This document shows, one piece after another, positions 22,767 through 33,407 of a stretch of 64,000 bases of DNA; position 1 is the first letter of the stretch, and every line of letters starts with the position of its first letter. The DNA is from Madurella fahalii (Eukaryota; Ascomycota; Sordariomycetes; Sordariales), in contig CM056874.1 in NCBI GenBank assembly GCA_029876055.1, positions 2,542,001 to 2,606,000 on the forward strand, given 5' to 3'. Below the pieces are notes generated by a model that worked only from the letters and a program-made list of their open reading frames with translations, searched no databases and was not told the origin of the DNA. The translations under genes were made by a program, and so were the position numbers.

Positions 22767-23294
22767 TTAAGCCATGTGCGTGTGCACGGCCGTCGGCGGT
22801 GCGACACAGGCGGTACAAATGGCATTGGCCACTGACCCGACGACCGACGCGGCGGTACCCGCACGCTTTCGCCACGCACGGCATCACGGACGCCTGCATG
22901 GCCGGGGCGTGGGAGCACTGGCACGCAAAGTCCATGGAGGCCGTGCAGCCTACGGCGATGGCGGCCGAGGTGACACAGGGGAGCTTTTTTACTCTTGTTA
23001 GCAGCTTCTTGCAAAACATGTCCCATCCCCCACCCCTATTTCATTTATTTTGTTGGGGGGGAGGGGGGGATAGGAGTCAGAATGGAAGCGGGAGTGCAAT
23101 GGGAATGGGAATGGGAATGGGAATGGGACGGGGACTGGGAGTTAAAGACGCACCCCGCATTTTGGCATGAGGCTTGTGAGCGAGCAGGTGGCGTCGACGA
23201 CGGGGGTGGGCGCTGGCGCCAGCACCGGCGCGTCGGTGAGGACGGAAGCGCGCGCGGCAGCGGCGAGGGCGGTTGCGAGGATGACAAGCTTTAT
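22767..23294 (-). pseudogene. CFEM-domain secreted protein with lost start codon
   Basis: Exon 1 reads as a signal peptide (KLVILATALAAAARAS) and a Pro-rich spacer, then CSLTSLMPKCG, but the expected ATG at 23294 is ATA. A 170-nt intron (23153-22984, donor GTGCGT, branch CTAAC, weak AAG acceptor) leads to exon 2: CVTSAAIAVGC, FACQCS, MPCVAKACG. One base out of frame, TAASVVGSVANAICTACVA completes the CFEM cysteine pattern, so there is also a frameshift at about 22857. CFEM proteins are cell-surface or secreted and include haem-binding and effector-like members. Both lesions argue against expression. Confidence 0.75.
23098..23131. repeat. (GGGAAT)n microsatellite
   Basis: Five to six GGGAAT units lie inside the CFEM pseudogene intron. 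Confidence 0.85.
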
Positions 23295-23399
23295 TTTATT
23301 TTTTATTTTTTATTTTTTTTGTTCCTGTGCTGGTCTCCTTGGAGTACTAGATACGGGTTTTTGGGAGTGTAAGAGTTGTTTTTGGGTCAGAGTCAAGAT

Positions 23400-24231
23400 G
23401 TTGTAATGCCCGCTGATTATCTTGCAATGCTCTGCTCTAGGCAGATGGGACTGTAAGGAAATACCCCTGGCACACCACACACCACACCCCTGGGCACCAC
23501 ACAACCCCTGGCACACCAACCACTCCTTTGGCTCAGGCCAGGTTGAAATCTTACCCCTTTGCCAATTCTTGCTCGCCACCATTGTGACCACCTTGATCAG
23601 GCGTACCTGCCTTTCCTTACAGGGACCGTCGTGTACTTACCCTTTATACTCTTTTCTTAGGATTGACCAGCTACCTAGGCACTGAGAAAGCCATTTTTAG
23701 CTACGTGGGTACGATTGTCCGTCCCTGGTTGCGACAGCGTCAATTTCGCGCTTATTTCGTCGTGCGGAGACCGATTTTTGTGCGAGGTACAATAGGTAAA
23801 ATACATATGCTTTTTATATAATACAATGCAATACCTGGGGTAGTCGGTTGGGCGGTTGCTGACAAACCTCTTTTCTAATCTGTCTTTGTTAGGAAGCGAC
23901 GCATTCTCGCAAGATTGGGCGGACATGCGCACTTGTGTCATCGATGTGAGGACAATTGATGGGCAGGCCCAACCCTTTAATTGCGCCTATGCTGTGCACC
24001 AGACCAGTATGTTAAATTATTAAACCCTCTTGTAATGTTGTAGAGAATTTTACTTCCAAGCAACAAACCTTGCAGGATGCAACGCTTGACGTTGCAGCTT
24101 AGAAAGAAAAACCATAGAGATAAAGTCTCTAAGAAAGGATGATAAGGCCGCGGCGTTAACGCCTATGTAAGGCGTCCTAAAGAAGAAGATGCCCCGATAG
24201 GAATCGGTATTATAAGGGAAAAGTGCTACCC
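23400..24231. other. No supported gene
   Basis: Short direct repeats of CACACCACACC/CCCCTGG occur near 23468-23515. Nothing else is recognised. Confidence 0.4.
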
Positions 24232-24765
24232 TTATACTAGATTGTTGCCAAACCAGCCATCTAGGATACGCGTTGCCAACTCAATGCCAAGAAGTTGAGA
24301 GTATTCGAGCTCCTTCACCTCTTGGTACACCGACCGCTGCAGCAAGGGAGTGCTTGCAAATTGGGTCAGGTAAGCCGCAGTGGACAATCTCGGAGCCCGC
24401 AAGAATGGCCGATACGAAGCTGAGACCGAGGCCGTGGTCCCAGATACAGTGCATCTACGACAAGGGGCGTCTCGGGAGGCAGATAGCCAGAATCGGACGG
24501 CAACGCCGGTTCCCAGGGCTGAACCAAAGGCTATGTTGGAGACGGCAGAGATGATAGCTAGGACAACAGCCGGCTGGGTTCCCCACGTACCAACCATGTG
24601 GCCATTGGAGGCGCAGGCTACAACGGCAGCTGCAGCAGCACATGCAGTCATGGCCGCTAGGGATATAATGCCTATCCATGGGACTGCCTGCCAAAAGGAC
24701 CGAGAAGGAGTTGACTCCTGCCCTTGGCTGTGGCCGTAGCGACCGTGGAACTTTTCATCTGTTGG
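24232..24765 (-). pseudogene. DUF3176-like multi-helix membrane protein, frameshifted fragment
   Basis: The frame opens after a CAACAG acceptor and gives FWQAVPWIGIISLAAMT, a first membrane helix, SNGHMVGTWGTQPAVVLA, a second helix and GVAVRFWLSASRDAP. These match the N-terminal region of large fungal DUF3176-type membrane proteins. The continuation is split between frames: WDHGLGLSFVSAILAG lies in one and QFASTPLLQRSVYQEV in another, so at least two indels occur between about 24485 and 24340. The large extracellular and C-terminal parts are absent. Confidence 0.6.
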
Positions 24766-24769
24766 TTTA

Positions 24770-26765
24770 ATTTAAGAACGATTTGGCGACGTCTGGAAAG
24801 ACAAATTAGTTAAAAGAAACAAGTTATTATAAAAGATTGGGGATGGGAAGTCTGTTATAGTTATAGCCAACAACTCCAAGGACAACCGGGGAAAGCAAGA
24901 AGAGCTTCCATTGGTACCGCCCCATGAAGGAAAAGCGAACCGCCATCCTTGGGGGTTCATGCAAGCAATTAGTTTAGGATGTACACTTGATATGAAAAAC
25001 CCTCACCGACTCTTGGAAAGCGAATTGACACCATAGTTAACCATAGGGCAAAAGCTGAGGCTGGCCAAGTGGTAAAGGGCTAAGTATTGACGCAGAATGG
25101 GCAGTCTAGTTCAACTGCCGAGAAGGGAGTAGTGTGTAAACTTTTGCATCAAGGCCCATGCCGATCTCGCCGGTCAGGAATGCCAGCCAAGAAATGAAGC
25201 AAAGGTCTTGATTAGACAACGTTTCCTCGAAGAGGACGGAAGTAGAGATGATAGACCCTCAAGGCTGCACATAACATCTGATGTACAGGACACGGGTGTC
25301 CAAAGTTGAGCAACGGTCGGGTAATTTTCTGCGGATGCCCGTCCCCACTGTCACCCAAACCCTGTTCAAAGCCTGCTTACATATGTAGGTAGGGTAGTAT
25401 GGTCCTGGTTTCCTCGTCGGTATAAGACTCATCACCGCCGCTTAGAAATATACTATCTACCCACCTCTCATTAACCTGCACAAAGTCGGGTTAGCAGGTA
25501 GGCTCAGTAGGTTGTTGATAATTGAAGGTTGGTAAATATGAAGCAGGATAGAACCTGAGAACTTGGTGCCGTTGCCATTACCATTAGTCATTGAAAGAAA
25601 TGTTGTCAGGTAGGGTAATTACGCATCTACAGAAAAGGACTGTATGTGGGTTACAAAGGAGCAGCTCCGGGCACCATCATTCACACCAGAGGCAGGCAAG
25701 CTGTGGGGCGTCAGGCCACAGATTCAACTCGGCAACCAAGGCTCAAAATGCCATGCTAGACGGGAAGATATTGATCCAGGGCAAAATCACCAAAAATGCC
25801 ATACCCACAACGAAAAAATACAAGAGGTAAAGGCGAGGCTGTTTATTTTCAAAATGGGGACCGATTTTGGCCATCTTTATATATGGGACCAATTCTGGGC
25901 CCACTCGGCTAGAGTTGAAGCAATTTGCGGCGCAGCGTGCCGAAAATGGTACTTAGCCTGAGCAAAGGTGAACAAGCCTGAGCAAAGACTGAGCCGAACC
26001 TGAGCCGGGGTGAGCAGTATCACGTGGGCGAGGTACAAACAAGGAAATTTCGTGTGCCCAGATTCGTCTCATACAACAGGAGATAAAATCAGAGACGCCA
26101 TCCTTCCGCGAAACGTGGTTTGAGATGAACCATTCCATGGGGGCTTGGAAACAGGTAGCTCCCACCTTGAAAGGGTCGCATAATTACGCATGCAAATCTT
26201 CATAGCCGCGCAGCATCATTCGTTCGCTCGGCGGGCACAGAAGCGGCAAGCCTGTCAGGGGACTAGGCGGTGCAGCTGGGCCGGATGCCGTGCACGGTTC
26301 CACAACAGGCCGGGCACCCGCCACTCCTAGTAAACGGGGTGCGTCTCGGGTTGCGTTATGATCTCCGTTGAGTCATTGTCCACGGGTGGTGCGGCAAGAG
26401 CAGGGGTTGCTGGGCGAGGGCGACCCCGGGGAGACGAGCGAGGCTGGCGACGCAGCCTACCCTTCTGGGTGGACCCTGTCGAAGCCATGGACCGAAGCAG
26501 TTGCAGGCTGAACCCTGGACAGCTTCGGAGGTGAAACGATCCTGTTATATTTTCCTTGATTATTTGACGCGTCTTCCTATCGTCGCCCGCCGGCTTTCAT
26601 TACAGCAACAGGCCCGCTATAAAACCTATAGACCTCGCTCAATAGATAACGGAGCGAAGGATCGTAATGGTTCTTTTCTTTTCCCTCTCTAATTCTCGGT
26701 GGCAGAGGTGCTGCCAATTGTAATCTGTTACCATAAATTATTCTGGCCTCTGTGTAGACAAATCA
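24770..26765. other. No supported gene; tRNA-like box pair at 25062-25118
   Basis: TGGCCAAGTGGTAAAGG (25062-25078) resembles a pol III A box, and AGTTCAACTGC (about 25108) a B box. The full cloverleaf is not convincing. CCTGAGC-type direct repeats lie at 25958-26012. A 31-bp stretch at 26041-26073 resembles 22509-22539. Confidence 0.3.
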
Positions 26766-28305
26766 TTAAGAAGTTGCATTGCTGTCCTTTACCGACTCAG
26801 CCTGAAGCAGAGTTTCTAATTGGCTATCTTCGATACAAAACTCCTCGATAGCATCCCGCTTCCAATTCTGGTATCCCGAGATGTCAGGTACTGCTTTCCC
26901 ATCCCTGCCATTGGCGAAACTCTCCCGTAATCCCTGAAAGAGATGCTCAAATTCGCTCAGGTCCCTCGGGATCCCCCCGCCGAGGAAGAACAGGTACCGC
27001 TGCCACCGACGGCCTTGGTGCACGATATTACTGAGGTCTTTGCGTCCTCGCTCATCGAATATGGCGGCGAAGCGCTGTTCCTCCTCGGTCAGTTCGTTGG
27101 TACCTTGATAAAACTTCCTGACCGGCCACATCATGCACGGGGAACTGAAGGCGAGTTCCTTGGCTTCAAAAGAGGCAAACTCCCAATCGATAATTCCGGT
27201 GATGTTGTGGTCGTCATCCACCAGGATATGGTCGCCCTTGTCGTCGTAGTGTTTGAGGTAAAACGGCCCATTGCGCGACTCGGACTCGGCGACCAGGTCG
27301 GGGAGATGCCTGAGGCGCCAGAGAAATGACAGGTAGTTGTCTACCCGCAAGTCCCTGACCTCTCTGTTAAGAAGCGTCGCCATTTGCTGCCGGATGAGGG
27401 CCGCATATGCCTCATCCAGTGTCTTGAAAGGACCTAGTGCGTGCTCTGCATCCGCGAAACAAGAAACTTGTGCAAAAGCACCGACTTGAAAGTCAGCGCT
27501 GTTTGCGTCCCCAGATATCCCTTCAGCCGAGCACAGAGTCAGTGATCCCGTAAGCGAAAGAGGATGTCTCTCGAGCTCCAGGAATATATCTGCGAGCTGC
27601 TCCATGATTTTATTTCGTTGCTCGGGGGTAGTACTGGGCCAAGCCAGGGGTCGGCCAGGAAGCTTCTGTATGAGGACGTACGATGTGCCGACACCGTTAC
27701 CCAGCCCTTCCAGGGCATAAGCGTGTACCTGCGGAGCTGGCACCCGGGTACGCGCAAGGAAGCAAAGCGTGGCGACTTCACTCAATAAGATGTGAGTCTG
27801 GACAGGATGGGGCGGCAGGAGCGGATCATCGAGCCTGATGCGGGCGATCCACGTCACTCCGTCTGCGAATTCGACATCGACATGACAGTTTTGGCCGCCG
27901 CACTTGCTCGATACAAGCTCAATTCGGGCTGCTTCGGAGACGTTGTCGGCCAGTGCCGGGATCCGACAAGCGATCCCGTTCCGGGCCGAGCTAGCTGCTG
28001 ACTCGAGCGCGGCTACGTTGACCTTGTCCAGCAGTGCTTTGAGATGTTGAGTTTTCGCCGCGTCGTAGGCGTCATAGTATTTATCTAGGTCATCGTCATT
28101 CTATCAAGTTCTTGGTCAGCAAACAACCAGATCTTGGAACGGTCAAGGAGGGCAACTCTGCCTGAGTCAAGCATACGCTGGTTGGGCAAGTGTGGGCGCC
28201 ATCGGTGAGATGATTCGCACAGAAATGTTGCGCGCAGATCATGCAACTCCCACTTGCGCGTTCGGCTGGATGGCCACAACCTACAATGCTGCAAAGGCGA
28301 AGCAT
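26766..28305 (-). CDS. AN1-like zinc finger plus APH-fold phosphotransferase, 2 exons, 487 aa
   Basis: Exon 1 (28305-28177) encodes a compact zinc finger (CSIVGCGHPA, CMICAQHFCANH, HTCP). An intron of 76 nt (28176-28101, GTATGC..GATAG) joins it in phase 0 to exon 2 (28100-26766). Exon 2 starts NDDDLDKYYDAYDAAK and contains the aminoglycoside-phosphotransferase fold: GVTWIARIRL (N-lobe), YVLIQKLPGRPL (hinge), and a C-lobe with FYLKHYDDKGDHILVDD followed by NITGIIDWEFA. The HxDxxxxH loop replaces the usual HxDxxxxN catalytic loop; this is my recollection of the normal form in this fungal subfamily. The DWE motif is the metal-binding Asp. The product is cytosolic, substrate unknown. The exon sum is 488 codons with stop and no lesions. 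Confidence 0.85.
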
Positions 28306-31022
28306 GGTGTAACGCGCAGACTCCGTATATGGACCCAGATTTGCGCAGAAATTAATCCGATCGCAAGAAGAAAAACCGAAACTCGAAGCTTCCCGATCAA
28401 CCTTCCGCGCTGTACTCCTCCGCTTACGACACCACTCTCAGTGGTCCACTTAAAAAGCGAGTTCATGAATCCGTAGGGGACCACTCTTCCGCTGTCTGCA
28501 TCCATGTCCACGTAGTACCCCCGCAAAACACAAACGTCAGGTCGGACTTTGTACATCCTTGCGACCAAAGCAAGACAATAATATCACTAGCAAGTTCCAC
28601 GTCAATTTATGGTTGAAGAGGATTACTCGGGCAACCGTGAAAGATGTCTGCATTTCCTCAGCTTTCCTGTTAACCGCGGCTCTCCTGAGCAACGTGATGC
28701 TCCATGGCAAGAGTACGGACGTTAAGTTACTGCCACTTGCAGCGGTGTGAATCATGGGTACTCATGGAAGAAAATGTGAGGCATCACACGGCCAGGCTCT
28801 GTGATAGGTTTCCCATAATCCTGGATGCAAAGCCCAGCGGGGGCGTACCGTTCGATCGGGTCACAGTAGCCAATCCCACACCACAAGCCCCGCTGAGGAA
28901 ATTCCTTTCAGTGTAACCAACCGCATGGGAATGATTAGGTGGAGGAAGGGATGAAGGGGGGGGGGGGGGGGGGTTGGGCTGCAAGCTGCTCTCCATGATC
29001 ACTCGTGGCAATGCGATATCTGTCATGAAACTGGCCGTGGTGCCGGTTCCTTTAAGCCCAGCAGGTATATATACCCAGCACTCGTCTGTCACACGGGATA
29101 CCCTGATCTTCTTCATCATGGACACGGACACCCAGTATCCGTTCGAACCAAGGTTTCCCCTCAATCCAACCCTTACCTCACCGTTCGCCGCCCGAGATAT
29201 CTGTTTGCTATCATGACTGCTGCCAAGTGCAGAACCACGGGCTGTGATAACTGGGCAGTGTCTGGAAAGAACCACTGCACGCAGCGTAAATGAGCACCTC
29301 CCAGAATACTGAGAACAAAGTCACTGACGACAAGTCAATGAAACAGACGGAGGTTGAGCGCACAAAGAGATGCCGATGACAGAAAGTCTTCTCTTGTGTG
29401 CGGGTGCGGTGCGCGTGTGACTGGGTCCTATGGCATGTTTCCGTCTGATGAGGTCTCTGATATATTGAAAATGATCTGAAGGTCTTGCTTGTATCCGCAC
29501 TCGCAGTTCGTCTATAGATTTCAACATTCGGGAAAACAGCCGACAATTGACTTCTTTCCACCAGCTCCTTGATAAACGATGGACCTCATCCCGCAGCCGT
29601 GGCTGGAGGGGTATAAGGACACGGGTACCCATAGATGGATCCACAGCGAAAACTGAGGTGGCTCAGGAATTAGCACTGCATGCAGATATGGGCTGCAAGA
29701 CAATTGAGCGAGTACAGTACATGACCGCCAAGCCGAGCCGGCGGCAGTAGTAGCGCTGTGCATCCAGGACCCCAACCCCAGCCGAAAAGCGGCAGGTTTA
29801 ATCTGACGAAGATGACGACGACCATAATGAACCTAGGAATGGCGGATGCAGCGACAAGCAATCAGCTGAAAGGGAGGCGTGGGGCAGGGGCCATATAGTG
29901 TCGTGTGTACTGTGCAGCACAACCATTGCTGGCTCTGCGGTTGCGAAATTGTTCTCCCAGCTGCAATCGAGAGTGTCGGGTGTTGGTGATTGTGCGGAGT
30001 GCCAACCGTGGGATATGCGAATAATGACTATCTAAACGGAAGATGGTTGACTGACCGTGTACGCGTGTTTGCAGTCAGTTCTTTGTATGTACCCAAGGCC
30101 CCGACACTCTCATCGTCCGAAGCTAACACGACCGCTAAATTATGCCGTCCGGCAAAGACGGCCACGCCGTAGACCGAATTGCAATGGGCCGGTAAGCAAT
30201 GCAACAAATGCATGTTACACAACGTAATAGACATGTTACACAACGTAATAGACCTGTTACACAACGTAACAGGAAGCGGGCCCCCGGGGCTCCTTCGCAT
30301 CTACAAATTGCAACAAGACAAGCGAGAGCAACACCAAGAACATCCTAAAATGTGTTCGTGCCTAAATCCCCAGCTCTTGCGTAGTACGACACCGCGATGT
30401 CTCCATGCCAAAGTCTAAGAAAGGTATCTTAGCACCCTCGGTCCACATCCAACGAGCACGGTTTGCCATATCGATTCTCTGCACGCGCTGCAGGGAGGGT
30501 AAGCAGCAGCTCTGGGTAAAAGCGGAATATGGCGCCTTATATGTGCACGTCAAGACCAACAGTGTAGCTTGGTTGGCTCCTCCATACCATGGTTCGTCAT
30601 CCTGTTTCCACTAGGTAAGCAAGCCGGGTCTGAACCAAACATCCTGCCTCCAAACTGGAAGGTCAGTAGTGGATGGACGTGGTTCGCTAAAAAGGTGTGG
30701 CTCGGAATTGCTCTTGGCGGGCCCTCGGCATTACGCTTTGGGGTCTATCCATGTCCTCGGTGCTCCCTGCAGTCATGGACTAGCCCCCTCACTCATCCTT
30801 GATGGTGGTCAGCATCACGCTTTAGAGTTTTTCTCCATGTTCTCGGTGCTCTGCTCCCAATTTTGGGACCGCCCGGATACTGCAACCTACTTACGTATAT
30901 GAACAACAAGGGCATGCCCTCCAACTGTCGAGACAAATGACTTTCCCCTACAGTCTCGTCTCCGCGGCGCACAGGGATCTATAGTTTTGGATGACCTATA
31001 CTCCTGTCCATATCGACTCAAA
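28306..31022. other. Gene-poor stretch
   Basis: No gene is supported. An 18-G run lies at 28956-28973. A TATATATA box at about 29065 precedes a short open frame (ATG at 29119, MDTDTQYPF, 32 codons) that I would not annotate. A diverged duplication of about 38 bp is at 30731-30768 and 30811-30850 (CATYACGCTTT..CTCGGTGCTC). Confidence 0.4.
30211..30273. repeat. 21-bp tandem repeat x3 with internal palindrome
   Basis: Two identical units of CATGTTACACAACGTAATAG plus A are followed by a variant ending GTAACAGG. Each contains GTTAC-ACAAC-GTAA, an imperfect palindrome that could be a protein-binding or hairpin site. Confidence 0.85.
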
Positions 31023-31568
31023 ATGAAGACCGACCATATCATAGCTGCTCTCGCGGGTACCTACTCGTTAATAAACAGCACTGCGTAAGTGCCCTTGTGC
31101 TGCAGTTTCTTACATTCACCGGCTTTTCCGCTCATCAGCTGCGCCAGCTGGCAAAACGGGACTATTATTCCCAATTCCTGGGGCCTCAATCCCGTCGGCC
31201 TCCTCACCTACACCCGCTACGGTTATATGGCTGCGTCTATGGCGGCCACGGAGGAGCGTTGGCGGCCGCAAAATATTTCCTGGCCTCCGAAAGATTCCGA
31301 CTCCGATGCGGACTGGGCCTTGGTTGGTAGGCATTCCATGTCATACACGGGACTCTTCAGTCTCAACGAGTCGGTACCGGCGACAAAATATCAAGGCCAG
31401 CTCTTGCACGGCCCCATGGTCGCCGCCAGCGTACCGGCCATGGTTGGTTCCACGTCAGTACGAAACTATGAAGTACATGAAAGGGAGGACGGAATATATC
31501 TGATGGTATGGCTGGTCTCTGGGAGCGTTAGGTCGGAAATGTGGTGGAAGCGGGTGGCTAAGGGGTAG
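31023..31568 (+). CDS. Lipocalin-like domain protein, 2 exons, about 160 aa
   Basis: Exon 1 (31023-31084) encodes MKTDHIIAALAGTYSLINST. GTAAGT starts a 63-nt intron ending CCAG at 31147; an alternative CAG at 31138 adds three residues in the same frame. Exon 2 contains the Lipocalin_5 signature: WGLNPVGLLTYTRYGYMAA, a central YTGLFSLNE strand, LLHGPMVAASVPAMVG, RNYEV and a closing LMVWLVSGSVRSEMWW. These small beta-barrels bind hydrophobic ligands and sometimes accompany fungal metabolite pathways, but no such enzymes lie next to it. There is no signal peptide, so it is probably cytosolic. Confidence 0.8.
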
Positions 31569-32289
31569 AAGCAGAGACCTGACTGTTCAATGAAGAGGCC
31601 GTCAAGGCCGTGGTCGACGAATATAGATGGGACCGAATGTCGCATTGCAGCAGGCCCTGTCAGTTATCCAGCCGGTTGGACGATGCAACTAGTTTCCGCA
31701 CTATGTATGCGTTGCAGCTTTACGTGACTCTATGAGAATGGCCCCAAACCGAACCACGCATGACAGCGCAGCTCCCCCGGTCTAAATTTGCCGAACCTAA
31801 GGCTCCTTGCCTATTGGGAGATATTTTCCGGTAGCTGAGCTGCCTTCTATTAGAGCACACGCCCTGCAGCTTTGGCACGATGCAACCTGCATGTGGCTCA
31901 CTGATGCTTTGGAATGCATTGAAGCAACATAATAGGTAGATTTGTAGGTGGCATACTCCTTGTATCCTCACGAGTTGTTATACCTCCACTTCCATCCAAG
32001 ATCAGTCAGTCGGGCTGCCTGCTAAAATTTAGAGCTGTTAGTATGCATGATTCTTAGTTGGCAAGCAGCTTTAGGTAGTTTATCCCCACATCCTCTTTGC
32101 AAAATAATCCCTATAACATTTGGCGAAACATAAGTTAATTAATACACTAACAGATAGATCAAACGATTATTCATTGGATCGCCTCGCAACCGCTTGCACG
32201 AACATCAACGAAGCTGGTCTCCATGTAGCTAGCCGAACCGTCCACGCTGAGTGGATGAGACAGGGGCGCGGGGGAGAGGGGCGAGCGGT

Positions 32290-32410
32290 TCGTCGGGGTA
32301 GGTGAAGGTGAGGATGTAGACAGAAGGGGTGTTAGCGGGATAGCGGCTGCGAAGCGCCAGATAAGGTTGCGGATGGAGCCGGGGAGGCGGGGGAAGAGCG
32401 TGAATTCGCG
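32290..32410 (-). pseudogene. 2EXR-domain fragment
   Basis: One frame reads REFTLFPRLPGSIRNLIWRF, the short signature of fungal 2EXR proteins (FxxFPxLPxEIRxxIW). It then becomes Pro/Ser-rich and ends without the rest of the domain. The region around it (31569-33407) holds no complete gene. A 102-codon minus-strand frame at 32774-33082 is unassigned. Confidence 0.4.
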
Positions 32411-33407
32411 GGAGGAAGTGACACCTTCATGCTTGGTGTTTGTGGGAGGTGAGGAGGGAGTCGAGGAATTTTGTTGACGTTGATACCAGCACGTTGGTAA
32501 TTTGTGGCCCAGGACTTGATGTGGGTTCTGATTGGGACTGCTGTGAGGGGATCTTTATCTTAGGATCCCTAGTAATCAATTCGACGTTAGAAACGTATTG
32601 TAAGCTCGGGTTATCGTTTTACAAAGCCGTTGGCCTATTAGGGTCAATATATAACGCGTCATATATTATACGAAGGCAATTAGCTGTTTCTCGAATATCG
32701 GAGAGCTTGGGCTAAAGATCTCGTGCATTGAAGTCGAGTACCCTACTAAGAATGACTTTTCCTTCTAAGTCAGTTAATTTTCGAAGGTTAGCCGGTATTT
32801 CATATCGTAGCTGCTTTCTCGTACGTCGATCGCAGAACGTACATCAGGGATCTTATAGGGAGTAGTAGGTTTTCGTACGGATAGTTCAAGGTCTCTTTGG
32901 AGAGCTTCAAGCGTACGGATTATACAGAGTTCTTTTAGGAGAGGTTCTATTTTGTTTCGTAGGAAGAATTGATACTGAAGTTGAAAGATTCTAAAAGTGG
33001 AAAAAGTGCGCGACTCGTTATGTAAATCCGTTACCTCCTTTATCAACCAAGTCCTAGTTCTGCTACATCCAGAACTCTTCATGTGCCATTCTATCTTAGG
33101 CAGGAGGTGAACCGTTGAACGACCTTCATTGGTTTAGGGGTCGTGACCACGATTTCACAAAACAATAACTGAATATGAAATTCCCGATGTCGCATTGGAG
33201 TATATCTGAGGAAGAGTTTGCAAAAGCTGACAAGAGCTACAATCTGTATCTAATGAAGAAGTTGCAGAATCCGACAGGGGTTACTATTCTGTACTTGTAC
33301 CCTAGATTCCTGAGAAAACGTGGTCAATCTGAATACTACTCAATCCGCCTAGAAAAGCGCCTGAGTGTCTCCAACACCGTTTCCAGAACTTTCAGGTCAC
33401 ACTCATC

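Noticed and set aside
22509..26073. 31-bp similarity between 22509-22539 and 26041-26073 as a repeat family
   Set aside because: The match is short and diverged with no further extension that I can see, so it may be chance.
28956..28973. G18 run as a G-quadruplex regulator
   Set aside because: A single homopolymer without flanking gene context; it is also a likely sequencing-length artefact.
28974..29216. Small ORF after TATATATA at 29065
   Set aside because: The downstream frame is 32 codons with no family motif, and the opposite strand is equally open. The evidence is insufficient.
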